NCBI RefSeq assembly: GCF_003992675.1
Contig: NZ_RZMZ01000005.1
Coordinates: forward strand, 1 to 64,000
Direction of reading: 5' to 3'
DNA from: Flagellimonas marinaquae
Lineage (GTDB): Bacteria; Bacteroidota; Bacteroidia; Flavobacteriales; Flavobacteriaceae
DNA length: 64,000 nt
A model generated the notes under the pieces. That model was not told the origin of the DNA and searched no databases. It saw only the letters and a list, made by a program, of their open reading frames with translations. Made by a program: the position numbers and the translations under genes. This document shows positions 45,683-54,491 of this stretch, piece by piece (position 1 is the stretch's first letter; each line of letters starts with the position of its first letter).

Positions 45683-46558
45683 TTATGAGTGACGCTCTCG
45701 TGCGAGCAAGGTGTTCTTAAGCAACATGGCAATGGTCATAGGGCCTACTCCGCCGGGTACGGGAGTGATGTGGGAAGCCTTTTTGCTCACTTCTTCGTAA
45801 TCCACGTCACCAGTGATGTAGTATCCTTTTTCTTTGGTATCATCCGGCACACGGGTAATTCCAACGTCAATGATGGTTACCCCCTGCTTGACCATATCCG
45901 CTTTTAAAAACTTGGGAACTCCTAGGGCAGAGATAACAATATCAGCCTGAAGTGTCAACTCCTTAAGGTTTTTGGTCCTGCTATGGGCAAGTGTCACCGT
46001 TGAATTCCCTGGGTTTCCTTTTTGGCTCATCAAAATACTAATGGGCCGTCCCACAATATGGCTTCTCCCGATAACTACGGTATGCTTACCTTCGGTATCC
46101 ACCTTATAGCGCTTCAACAACTCCATGATTCCGAACGGAGTTGCCGAAATGAAGGTTTCCATATCCAAGGCCATTTTTCCGAAATTCGTTGGGTGAAATC
46201 CATCCACATCCTTATTAGGGTCTACGGCCATCAACACTTTTTCTTCATCAATATGTTTGGGCAGGGGCAATTGGATAATATACCCATCGATTGCAGGGTC
46301 ATTGTTCAATTGGTTCACTTGCTTTAGCAAATCTTCTTCTGTGGTTTCTTCTGGAAGATGGATCAGCGTGGACTCAAAACCTATTTTTTTACAGGAACGC
46401 ACCTTGCTGCCCACATAAGTGAGGCTTGCACCATCGTTACCCACCAGCACTGCGGCCAAATGGGGCACTTTTTCGCCCCGCTCCTTCATTTGGGCCACCT
46501 CAACGGTGATTTCTTCTTTGATTTGGTTCGATATTTTTTTTCCGTCGAGGATTTCCAT
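45683..46558 (-). CDS. folD: FolD, methylenetetrahydrofolate dehydrogenase/cyclohydrolase
   Basis: The 291-residue bifunctional enzyme interconverts 5,10-methylene-, methenyl- and 10-formyl-tetrahydrofolate with NADP. It shows the family pattern: [16 protein letters not shown] with the catalytic Lys, [27 protein letters not shown], the cofactor loop [14 protein letters not shown], and [15 protein letters not shown]. It is 34 bp downstream of ffh on the same strand, so the pair may be cotranscribed. Confidence 0.97.
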   Translation of the reverse strand: MEILDGKKISNQIKEEITVEVAQMKERGEKVPHLAAVLVGNDGASLTYVGSKVRSCKKIGFESTLIHLPEETTEEDLLKQVNQLNNDPAIDGYIIQLPLPKHIDEEKVLMAVDPNKDVDGFHPTNFGKMALDMETFISATPFGIMELLKRYKVDTEGKHTVVIGRSHIVGRPISILMSQKGNPGNSTVTLAHSRTKNLKELTLQADIVISALGVPKFLKADMVKQGVTIIDVGITRVPDDTKEKGYYITGDVDYEEVSKKASHITPVPGGVGPMTIAMLLKNTLLARERHS

Positions 46559-46592
46559 GGGTTGCTGTGTTGGTTTTTTTTGCTGAAAAGGG

Positions 46593-47921
46593 TTATCTCA
46601 TGTTCTGCATCATCTGCATCATCTTTTTGCCGCCTCCGCCTTGCATCATCTTCATCATTTTGCTCATTTGGTTGAACTGTTTGAGCAATTGGTTTACTTC
46701 TTGAATGGAGGTTCCGCTACCTGCGGCTATCCGTTTTTTGCGACTGGCATTAAGCATGGCCGGGGTGGAACGTTCTTCGGGGGTCATGGAATGGATGATC
46801 GCCTCGATATGCTTAAAGGCATCATCATCGATATCCAATCCTTTCAGGGCTTTTCCCGCTCCGGGAATCATGCCCATCAAATCTTTCATGTTCCCCATTT
46901 TTTTGATCTGCTGAATTTGACTCAGGAAATCATCAAAACCGAACTTATTTTTGGCAATCTTTTTCTGAATCTTACGCGCCTGTTCCTCATCGAACTGTTC
47001 TTGTGCACGCTCCACCAAGGAAACCACATCTCCCATTCCGAGGATACGGTCGGCCATACGTGAAGGGTAGAACACATCGATGGCTTCCATTTTTTCGCCC
47101 GTACCGATAAACTTGATGGGCTTGTCTACCACAGATTTAATGGAAATAGCGGCTCCACCACGGGTATCACCGTCCAATTTGGTGAGGATGACCCCATCGA
47201 AATTCAAGATATCGTTGAAGGCCTTTGCTGTATTTACGGCATCCTGACCTGTCATGGAATCCACCACGAAGAGGGTTTCCTGTGGTTGTATGGCCTTATG
47301 GATATTGGATATCTCGGTCATCATCTGTTGATCCACAGCCAACCGACCTGCGGTATCGATGATCACCACGTTACAACCGTTGCTTTTGGCATGTGCAATA
47401 CCTGCCTTGGCAATAGCCACGGGGTCGTTATTGTCGCGATCGGAGTAGACCTCCACTCCTATCTGCTCCCCAACCACATGCAACTGATCTATCGCAGCGG
47501 GACGGTACACATCACAGGCTACCAAAAGCGGCTTTTTTGTTTTCTTGTTCTTCAGGTAGTTGGCAAGTTTACCGGAAAAAGTGGTTTTACCTGAACCCTG
47601 CAAACCGGACATCAAGATTATGGATGGGTTGCCTGAAAGGTCTATTCCTTCGGCTTCGCCCCCCATAAGTTCAGTAAGCTCATCCTTTACCAACTTGACC
47701 ATAAGCTGGCCCGGTTGAAGGGAGGACAATACATTTTGGCCCAGCGCCTTCTCTTTGACCGTATTGGTAAATTCCTTGGCTATCTTAAAATTGACATCGG
47801 CATCCAACAAGGCTCGTCGCACTTCCTTAAGGGTCTCTGCCACATTGATTTCAGTAATTTGCCCGTGACCTTTGAGGACGTGTAATGCCTTATCTAACTT
47901 TTCGCTTAAATTATCGAACAT
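46593..47921 (-). CDS. ffh: Signal recognition particle protein Ffh (SRP54)
   Basis: The 442-residue cytosolic GTPase targets ribosomes making inner-membrane proteins. It has the N domain, the G domain (G1 [32 protein letters not shown]) and the M domain with the Met-rich tail ([20 protein letters not shown]) that binds SRP RNA and signal peptides. The sequence is full-length. The SRP RNA gene was not seen here. Confidence 0.98.
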   Translation of the reverse strand: MFDNLSEKLDKALHVLKGHGQITEINVAETLKEVRRALLDADVNFKIAKEFTNTVKEKALGQNVLSSLQPGQLMVKLVKDELTELMGGEAEGIDLSGNPSIILMSGLQGSGKTTFSGKLANYLKNKKTKKPLLVACDVYRPAAIDQLHVVGEQIGVEVYSDRDNNDPVAIAKAGIAHAKSNGCNVVIIDTAGRLAVDQQMMTEISNIHKAIQPQETLFVVDSMTGQDAVNTAKAFNDILNFDGVILTKLDGDTRGGAAISIKSVVDKPIKFIGTGEKMEAIDVFYPSRMADRILGMGDVVSLVERAQEQFDEEQARKIQKKIAKNKFGFDDFLSQIQQIKKMGNMKDLMGMIPGAGKALKGLDIDDDAFKHIEAIIHSMTPEERSTPAMLNASRKKRIAAGSGTSIQEVNQLLKQFNQMSKMMKMMQGGGGKKMMQMMQNMR

Positions 47922-47970
47922 AAGTTCTTTGTTTTAAAGAGGGACAAATTTAAGAATAATCCAATAGAAA

Positions 47971-47998
47971 AAGGACGGCTTTGGGGAGAGCCGTCCTT
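47971..47998 (-). terminator. Terminator after the small acidic lipocalin-like lipoprotein
   Basis: AAGGACGGCT (47971-47980) pairs perfectly with AGCCGTCCTT (47989-47998) across an 8-base loop, with T-rich sequence on the minus-strand exit side (and CTTTT on the plus side). It lies 28 bp beyond the stop of the minus-strand gene at 48027. Confidence 0.75.
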
Positions 47999-48026
47999 CT
48001 TTTGAAAAAAGATTGGGGAAAAATAT

Positions 48027-48503
48027 TTAATTCTTTTCGAAAACCAATTTATCGGTTCCACCGTTTCCTCCACTTTCATCAATCAATTCGATTCTGACAG
48101 CGGAGTATTTTACAATATCCCAATCGTCCGTCAAATCGGCAAAATCGGCTGGGGCACTAAAAGCAATATTGAAATCCACATCACTATCATCTGGACTGTC
48201 ATCATCCCCATCATCGTCGGAGTCCGAAATGGACCACGTACCATTGATATCAGTTGTACCATTAGTGGCCACTAGGGTGCCATCGGTATTAAAGGTAAAA
48301 GCATAGCCATTAAAATGGTCCGTCTCATCCTTATCATCGAAATAATAGGTAATGGTCCATGACCCACTTGCGGCTATTCCTGTAAGTTCAGTGACCTGGG
48401 CTGCCGATATGTTATCAAGGACATCATCATCGTTGTTGTTTTCACAGCTCACAAAAATCATGAACAATAGAACCGTTGTCAGTTTTAAAATTGAGGTTTT
48501 CAT
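48027..48503 (-). CDS. Small lipocalin-like acidic lipoprotein
   Basis: The 158-residue lipoprotein (lipobox FVSC, Cys20, followed by ENNNDDD) is built of one lipocalin-like module with the pattern SGSWTITYYFDDKDET, YAFTFNTDGTLVATNG, NGTWSISDSDDDGD, LTDDWDIVKYSAVRIELIDES. The closest match in the window is the third module of the larger lipoprotein just upstream (LTDDWKVVSITSTRIELTDES and ending LVFEK), so the two are paralogous. A short Asp-rich loop is inserted before the strand FNIAFSAP. It lies 51 bp after the larger gene and is probably cotranscribed. Function is unknown. Confidence 0.82.
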   Translation of the reverse strand: MKTSILKLTTVLLFMIFVSCENNNDDDVLDNISAAQVTELTGIAASGSWTITYYFDDKDETDHFNGYAFTFNTDGTLVATNGTTDINGTWSISDSDDDGDDDSPDDSDVDFNIAFSAPADFADLTDDWDIVKYSAVRIELIDESGGNGGTDKLVFEKN

Positions 48504-48554
48504 ATATAGTTATTGAAATTGTAAAAAATTTAGTGTTCTCGTTTGGTATCGGGT

Positions 48555-50342
48555 TTATGGTTTTTCGAATACCAGGGTATCATTAGTTCCATCATCGCTT
48601 TCATCCGTTAGCTCGATTCGGGTGGAAGTTATGGAAACTACTTTCCAGTCATCTGTCAATTCGGACAGGACATCCATAGTATCAAAGTTGATAAAGAACT
48701 TTAGTCCTTCTTCGGAATCCCGCAGCACTCTCCAAAGACCTGTGGCCTGAGGATCTGCATTGATGGAGACCTCAACTTGGTGCATTTCGCCAAAATTAAA
48801 GTCCATTCCAGCGAAAGAAGCCGTCATATCCGTGCTTCCTTCCTTGTAAAGGGCCACATTCCATGGTCCGTCCAAAGCGATTCCTCTTATTTCTACCACA
48901 TCACCATCATCAGTGCTGTCATCACACTCTTTCAGCAGCACCATTTCGTGGTCGGTATCGTCGATTTCAAACTCCAATCGTGACTGAAGCATTTTGCGAA
49001 TGGGCCATTCAAAGCTAACTCCGGGTTCGTCACCAATGGTTATCATTAAGGAAAGTTGCAACTGACTGTTCAAACCGGTTTCCCATGTACCTTGTTTGGT
49101 ATTTACGCCATTGCTCAAGGTAACAGTACCGCCAGCGGCAAATTCAAATTCGTAGCCCAAGAGTCTTTCTATTTCCTCGCCTTGGTTTTCCACTTCCTTA
49201 ATAATCCACTTACATTCGTTGAGCAGAGCTGTAAAAGTCTCACTGTCTATTGGATTGGAATCTTCCAAATCACACCTCTCTTTCAATATGATTTTGTTTC
49301 CATCGTCCTTGTAAAGTTTGATTTTATCATCATCCAATTCATACACGATGGCATCGATAGTAAAATCTGGGAAATCTTCAAAGTCAAGGCTCAGCATCAC
49401 ACCATTTTCGGTAGTACTGGTGCTCCATGTACCCATGATCTCATCGGTGGTAAAGGTGGTAAAGTAAACTGTACCATCTGCAGAGAAAGTCAACAGACGC
49501 TCAACATACTGTTCTGTATTGTCCACACTGTTTCGGATGACCTGCCTTACCTGCAATGGGCATTCCAGTAGAAGTTCGTCCAACTCAGATTTAGTAAAGT
49601 CGTCGTCGTTATAATCATTGTCGTCGTCGTTATAAGCATCGTCATCATCTTCGTCGCACTGGTTCTTGGCCATTTCAAGGGCTGCGGCCAAGGCCGCATT
49701 GTTTTCGATCACCACTTGGGTGCCGTCAAACTTAATGAGGGTAATTGGAAATTCGATACTGATCAAGTCATCATCATCCAGTTCGTCAAAGAATCGCTTC
49801 ATGTCGCGATCGCTCTCGATGTTCACTTGACCTGACTGTTGATTGTCCACACCAAAGGTGAAGAGTGTAATGGGGTATACAAAATCAATACATTCGATAT
49901 CATCATCGTCACCTCCTTCAAGACACTCACGGGCATACTGCTCCAGTTGATCTTGATTTTCTATAGTGATTTCACTAAAATCGGAAAGGGTGATAGTAAT
50001 AGGAAAGAAGATATCAAGAATATCATCGTCGTCGTCCAATTCATCAAAGATTTCTTCGATCAAATCCAAATCTTCCCTGGAATCGATGGTTATTTCCACT
50101 CCGTTCACATTTACGGTGTATGGAAATTGTACAGCGAAGCAACTGGCACCATCCACAATATTGTCATAAGAACCATCATTGGAAGAGGTCTTCTGAATCA
50201 AATCGGCGGTAGTGGAGCTGGCGGAAATAGTCTCGCTTTGTGTCCCTCCGCCTACTTCTTCATATTCTTCTTGGCAGGCCATAAAACCAAGAACAAGGAT
50301 TGCAAGTAATGTACGCAACAAGTTGTTTGTCAACTTTTTCAT
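48555..50342 (-). CDS. Acidic repeat lipoprotein: four Asp-ending repeats plus three lipocalin-like modules
   Basis: I do not recognise this 595-residue protein as a named family. A lipoprotein signal (FMAC, Cys23) is followed by four repeats of about 38 residues (starting near 73, 113, 156 and 198). Each opens with F/Y-P-(I/Y)-T-(I/V/L), has an ...V.IES... strand and then a helix, and ends in a DDDD/DDDDD run. An Asp/Asn/Tyr linker follows (about 229-249). Then come three lipocalin-like modules at about 252-357, 366-473 and 484-595, each with GTW or LW and a final LKE/FEK strand. It is divergently placed to the ECF sigma/FecR/receptor genes and so is a likely target or partner. Calcium or metal binding by the Asp runs is inference. 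Confidence 0.85.
   Translation of the reverse strand: MKKLTNNLLRTLLAILVLGFMACQEEYEEVGGGTQSETISASSTTADLIQKTSSNDGSYDNIVDGASCFAVQFPYTVNVNGVEITIDSREDLDLIEEIFDELDDDDDILDIFFPITITLSDFSEITIENQDQLEQYARECLEGGDDDDIECIDFVYPITLFTFGVDNQQSGQVNIESDRDMKRFFDELDDDDLISIEFPITLIKFDGTQVVIENNAALAAALEMAKNQCDEDDDDAYNDDDNDYNDDDFTKSELDELLLECPLQVRQVIRNSVDNTEQYVERLLTFSADGTVYFTTFTTDEIMGTWSTSTTENGVMLSLDFEDFPDFTIDAIVYELDDDKIKLYKDDGNKIILKERCDLEDSNPIDSETFTALLNECKWIIKEVENQGEEIERLLGYEFEFAAGGTVTLSNGVNTKQGTWETGLNSQLQLSLMITIGDEPGVSFEWPIRKMLQSRLEFEIDDTDHEMVLLKECDDSTDDGDVVEIRGIALDGPWNVALYKEGSTDMTASFAGMDFNFGEMHQVEVSINADPQATGLWRVLRDSEEGLKFFINFDTMDVLSELTDDWKVVSITSTRIELTDESDDGTNDTLVFEKP
49599..49640 (-). repeat. 21-bp tandem repeat coding the Asp/Asn/Tyr linker
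   Basis: GTCGTCGTCGTTATAATCATT at 49599-49619 is followed by the same unit with two changes at 49620-49640. On the minus strand each unit codes seven residues around NDYNDDD/AYNDDDN. In-frame 21-bp units can vary in number without frameshift. Confidence 0.7.
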
Positions 50343-50420
50343 AACGAATGAATTTTGGGGTTATAATTCAACCTTAAAACAACCATCAAAAAGAAAACCC
50401 TACTTTTTCCTTAAATTTTT

Positions 50421-50432
50421 CAAATATATTTG
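50421..50432. promoter_or_regulatory. Palindrome carrying back-to-back -7 elements
   Basis: CAAATATATTTG is a 12-bp perfect palindrome, so TATATTTG (the -7 consensus TAnnTTTG) reads on both strands. Plus-strand use would start RNA about 16 bases before the sigma-factor ATG (50455); minus-strand use would give a leader of about 72 bases for the acidic lipoprotein (50342). No good -33 element was found on either side, which would fit dependence on the sigma factor encoded here (inference). Confidence 0.4.
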
Positions 50433-50454
50433 ACGTACAAACAATTTTCCCGCT

Positions 50455-50955
50455 ATGAGCAATGTCTGCGAGGACCATATTTTCAGTGAAGTGTTTAAGG
50501 CCCATTCCAAAACGGTCTTTAATTATATATTCTATAAGTTTGGAAACGAAGAGAAGGCCCATGACGCCGTACAAGAGGCCTTTGTGAAGTTATGGGAGAA
50601 TTGTGCCAAGGTAAGTCCTGAAAAAGCCAAATCCTTTGTTTACACTGTGGCCAACAATCTGTACCTAAACGTAATCAAATCGGAAAAAGTACGGCTCAAA
50701 CACGCGGACAGTCTTGTTAGGGATCGAACCAACGAATCACCCGAATTTTTAATGGAGGAAAAGGAATACCAGAAAAAATTGGACGATGCCCTCAACGCTT
50801 TACCCGAAAATCAGCGCACCACCTTTTTGCTCAACCGGGTAGACGGAAAAAAATATGCGGAAATCGCTGAAATGGAAGGAGTAAGCGTAAAAGCTATTGA
50901 AAAAAGGATGCATTTGGCCCTTAAAAGTTTGCGGGAACATATAGATGGAATCTAG
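50455..50955 (+). CDS. ECF-type RNA polymerase sigma factor
   Basis: The 166-residue protein has sigma region 2 (VFNYIFYKFGNEEKAHDAVQEAFVKLWEN; FVYTVANNLYLNVIK) and region 4 (ALPENQRTTFLLNRVDGKKYAEIAEMEGVSVKAIEKRMHLALKSLREH), with neither region 1.1 nor 3, so it is an ECF sigma factor. It is followed by a FecR-type anti-sigma factor and a TonB-dependent transducer, the FecIR/FecA signalling arrangement. It is divergent from the acidic lipoprotein genes. A signal at the outer membrane should free it to transcribe its target promoters. Confidence 0.93.
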   Translation: MSNVCEDHIFSEVFKAHSKTVFNYIFYKFGNEEKAHDAVQEAFVKLWENCAKVSPEKAKSFVYTVANNLYLNVIKSEKVRLKHADSLVRDRTNESPEFLMEEKEYQKKLDDALNALPENQRTTFLLNRVDGKKYAEIAEMEGVSVKAIEKRMHLALKSLREHIDGI

Positions 50956-51031
50956 CAGGTGATTATTTTTAAACTGGTAAGGTAGGGTATTTTAATAGGT
51001 AGTTGTTATCATAACGTAAAGCATAAGACCC

Positions 51032-51943
51032 ATGCAAGAAAATTATTTAGCAAAATGGTTGAGCGGAGAGCTCTCAGAGCAGGAGCTTCGGGAATTTGAA
51101 ACTTCCGAAGGATATGCTTCCTTTCAAAAACTGAAGGAAGCTTCCAGCGGTTTGCAGGCTCCCGATTTTGATGCGGACCAAGCCTTGCTCCGTTTCAAGG
51201 AAGAGCACATGGCCAAGGCACCTAAGGTCATTTCGTTGAATCCCTTCAAGAAATTCATGAGGGTGGCTGCCGTTATCGCTGTACTGCTTGCCGGTTCCTA
51301 CTTTTATATCAACTCCTTGAACGAAAAGGTTACCACTGGGTTTGCCGAACGTTCCGAAGTTATCCTTCCCGATAATTCCGAATTATTTTTAAATGCGGAT
51401 TCCCGTATTTCATACAGCAAAAAGAATTGGGACAACCAACGAAACATCGAATTGGACGGAGAGGCCTTTTTTAAGGTGGCCAAAGGAAAAAAATTCACGG
51501 TTTCCACAGAACAAGGCACCGTAATCGTATTGGGAACCCAATTCAACGTAGAAAATAGGGAAGGAATCTTTGAGGTGACCTGTTATGAAGGCTTGGTAAG
51601 CGTTACCCACAAGGGCAAAGAAATAAAGTTGCCTGCTGGTAACTCCTATGTGGTCATCAATGGAAAACAAACTACCGGAACTCCCAAAGGAACCCAACCC
51701 TCTTGGATGAACAACGAAAGTACCTTTGAAAGTATTCCTTTAAAATTTGTCTTTGCTGAATTGGAAAGACAGTTCAATGTAAAAGTTACCACGGAAAACA
51801 TCAATACCGATTTACTATTTACCGGATCTTTCAACAACACCGACCTAAATATGGCGTTAAAAAGTATAAGTACCCCCTCCCAAACTCGTTATAAGGTAGA
51901 AGGAGACAATGTACTTTTTTATGCTGGGAACACACCTCAATAA
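51032..51943 (+). CDS. FecR-family anti-sigma factor
   Basis: The 303-residue protein has a short cytoplasmic N-terminus (LAKWLSGELSEQELREFE), one transmembrane helix near residues 73-92 (MRVAAVIAVLLAGSYFYI) and a FecR periplasmic domain (FAERSEVILPDNSELFLNADSRISY; ELDGEAFFKVAKGKKFTV). The C-terminal DUF4974/STN-like part reads LKFVFAELERQFNVKVTTENI. It holds the ECF sigma factor at the membrane and passes the receptor signal inward. It is 76 bp after the sigma gene and overlaps the receptor gene by 35 bp. Confidence 0.93.
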   Translation: MQENYLAKWLSGELSEQELREFETSEGYASFQKLKEASSGLQAPDFDADQALLRFKEEHMAKAPKVISLNPFKKFMRVAAVIAVLLAGSYFYINSLNEKVTTGFAERSEVILPDNSELFLNADSRISYSKKNWDNQRNIELDGEAFFKVAKGKKFTVSTEQGTVIVLGTQFNVENREGIFEVTCYEGLVSVTHKGKEIKLPAGNSYVVINGKQTTGTPKGTQPSWMNNESTFESIPLKFVFAELERQFNVKVTTENINTDLLFTGSFNNTDLNMALKSISTPSQTRYKVEGDNVLFYAGNTPQ

Positions 51944-54491
51944 AAATATAGGCCGCGTATTGGTTTTCCTGTTTTTTATGGGCAGCTTTTGCATGCAGTC
52001 CCAAGAAAAACAAGAGTCGTCCGTTTCCCTTATTTCGTACATCAAAACCTTGGAGGATCGTTTTAATATTAAATTCTCCTACTTGAACGAAGATCTGGAA
52101 GGCTACGCCATCCAGATTCCCGAAAACCTCAACTCCCTAAGCGATATTCTCCAATATATCCAGGATAAATTTCGGATTGTCCCCGAAAAATTGAATGATC
52201 GTTACTACGCTCTTTCCAAGAATAACCGTGTCAATCTTTGTGGTGTGGTACTGGATAATTTTGCGGAAAATACCGTCATAGGTGCCACGGTGGAGGTGAT
52301 GGGCTTCAATATCGCCATTATTACCGATTCCGATGGCTCATTCCGTTTGGAAAACGTATCCCGCGATGCTTCCCTAAGAATTCGATACTTGGGCTACGAT
52401 ACCAAATATATCAGTGTTGAAGCACTCATCCACCAAGGCGGATGTCCCAAAATCCTGTTGGCACCACGTTACGAAGAGTTGGACGAGGTATTTGTGTACA
52501 AGTATCTTACCTCTGGAATCATAAAGGAGAGTGATGCGAGTATCTCACTGAACACCGCTGAGTTTGGTATCCTACCAGGCTTGATCGAGCCTGATATCCT
52601 TCAAACTGTTCAAGCATTGCCTGGTATCAAAAGTATTGACGAGACGGTCTCCGACATCAATGTCCGCGGGGGGACCAATGACCAGAACCTCGTACTGTGG
52701 AACGGTATCAAAATGTACCAATCCGGTCATTTTTTTGGGTTGATTTCCGCCTTCAATCCATATCAAACGGATAAAGTGACCGTCTACAAAAACGGAACCC
52801 CTGCCATTTTTGGGGATGGGGTAAGCAGTGTTATCCAAATGGAAACCGGCAATACCGTGCCCAAAACCTTTAAAGGTGGCGGTGGTTTCAACTTGATTAG
52901 CGGTGATGTATATGCCGAAATCCCAGTAACCCAAAAGTTGGGGGTACAGTTCGCCGCAAGACGCTCGGCTACCGATTTTTTGAGTACTCCCACTTACAAG
53001 CAGTTTATCAATAGGGCCTTTCAGGATAGTGAAATCACCTTGCAGAACAAAAACACCGTAGAGGATGAGTTTCTACGTGACGAAGATTTTTTCTTTTATG
53101 ATTTTTCAGGGAAGATTATTTACGACCTGAATCCCGATCATAAGATAAGCCTCAGTGCCATCCACATCAAAAACAACCTAAAATTTGAGGAGACCAATGT
53201 GTCCCTCAACGAAACGAACATCAGTCTGTTGAAGCAGGATAACATTTCGGTGGGTGGGCAATTGACAAGTAGTTGGACCGAAAGATTTTCTTCTCACCTC
53301 AATATCTATTATTCCAAATATAATTTGGATGCGGAGAACATTTTTGCCAATCAAGTTCAGCTGTTGTTCCAGAACAATGAGGTTACGGAAAACGCGCTAA
53401 AATTGGACACCAGATATCTTATCACTGATGGATGGAGCTGGACCAATGGCTACCAGTATATCGAAACGGGAATTACCAATGCTACGGTAATCAACCAACC
53501 TAATTTTAACAGCGAGATCAAAGGAGTTATACGAACGCACGCCCCTTATTCGGAGCTCAACTATAGTTCGCCGGGCAACAAGTTCATGGGCGGACTCGGC
53601 GCTAGGGTCAATTTTATCGAGAACCTGAATACCTTTCAAAAAGTAATTGTGGAACCCAGACTCAACCTCAATTTTAAACTGGCCAACTATCTTAGGGCCG
53701 AGGTTTTGGGTGAATTCAAAAGCCAAACCACCAACCAGATCATTGATTTGGAGCAAAACTTTTTGGGAATTGAAAAACGCCGATGGATACTTTCCAACGA
53801 CAGCTCTTTGCCCGTTACCACCAGTAAGCAAGGCTCTATTGGCTTCAATTACGAAAAAAACAACCTTTATATCGGTGTTGAAGGGTTTTACAAGCATGTG
53901 GACGGTATCAGCACGAGCACCCAAGGTTTCCAAAATCCAAATCAATTTGCGGGAGAGATTGGCAGTTATGATGTGAAAGGAGTTGAATTGCTCATCAACA
54001 AAAAAGGGGACAATTACAGTACATGGTTCACCTATGCCTACAATAAAAACGATTACACTTTCGATTCCATAACACCTCCAACTTTCCCCAACAACTTGGA
54101 CATTCGGCACACTATAACCTTTGCCAGCACTTATACCTACAAGGATTTGAAGTTAAGTATTGGACTCAATTACAGGACCGGCAAACCTTTTACGGAACCT
54201 GTCGAGGGAGATGAAGGCTTGGATGATGACTTTGTACCGCCCCGCATCAATTTCCAATCCCCGAACAATAGCCGTTTGCCCGACTATTTTAGGGCGGACG
54301 CATCAGCCATTTATCATTTTCAGCTTGCTAGGAACATCAAAGCCAATGCGGGCTTATCCATCTTAAATTTTACGGACCGAAGAAATACCCTAAACAAGTA
54401 TTATCGAGTAAATGAAGAAGATGAAATTGAAACCATAGAAAACTTCTCATTGGGCATTACCCCCAACATCAGTTTCAGGGTGAGTTTTTAA
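51909..54491 (+). CDS. TonB-dependent outer-membrane receptor/transducer with STN domain
   Basis: The 860-residue protein starts at 51909 (an ATG four codons later is also possible). After a signal peptide comes an STN signalling domain (about 40-103; LISYIKTLEDRFNIKFSYL), a carboxypeptidase-regulatory-like domain (about 108-190), a plug (about 210-320; DILQTVQALPGIKS, VRGGTNDQNLVLWNGI) and a beta-barrel ending in aromatic SFRVSF. The STN part contacts FecR and transmits ligand binding to the sigma factor. No SusD-type partner follows, unlike glycan receptors. The ligand is unknown. Its last 45 bp overlap the convergent blh gene. Confidence 0.92.
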   Translation: MYFFMLGTHLNKNIGRVLVFLFFMGSFCMQSQEKQESSVSLISYIKTLEDRFNIKFSYLNEDLEGYAIQIPENLNSLSDILQYIQDKFRIVPEKLNDRYYALSKNNRVNLCGVVLDNFAENTVIGATVEVMGFNIAIITDSDGSFRLENVSRDASLRIRYLGYDTKYISVEALIHQGGCPKILLAPRYEELDEVFVYKYLTSGIIKESDASISLNTAEFGILPGLIEPDILQTVQALPGIKSIDETVSDINVRGGTNDQNLVLWNGIKMYQSGHFFGLISAFNPYQTDKVTVYKNGTPAIFGDGVSSVIQMETGNTVPKTFKGGGGFNLISGDVYAEIPVTQKLGVQFAARRSATDFLSTPTYKQFINRAFQDSEITLQNKNTVEDEFLRDEDFFFYDFSGKIIYDLNPDHKISLSAIHIKNNLKFEETNVSLNETNISLLKQDNISVGGQLTSSWTERFSSHLNIYYSKYNLDAENIFANQVQLLFQNNEVTENALKLDTRYLITDGWSWTNGYQYIETGITNATVINQPNFNSEIKGVIRTHAPYSELNYSSPGNKFMGGLGARVNFIENLNTFQKVIVEPRLNLNFKLANYLRAEVLGEFKSQTTNQIIDLEQNFLGIEKRRWILSNDSSLPVTTSKQGSIGFNYEKNNLYIGVEGFYKHVDGISTSTQGFQNPNQFAGEIGSYDVKGVELLINKKGDNYSTWFTYAYNKNDYTFDSITPPTFPNNLDIRHTITFASTYTYKDLKLSIGLNYRTGKPFTEPVEGDEGLDDDFVPPRINFQSPNNSRLPDYFRADASAIYHFQLARNIKANAGLSILNFTDRRNTLNKYYRVNEEDEIETIENFSLGITPNISFRVSF

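Noticed and set aside
49599-50060. CRISPR-like repeat
   Set aside because: The repetition comes from Asp codons and a 21-bp in-frame tandem repeat, with no spacers.
53397-54110. 237-codon open frame antisense to the TonB transducer
   Set aside because: The product lacks any motif, and the + strand gene is certain.
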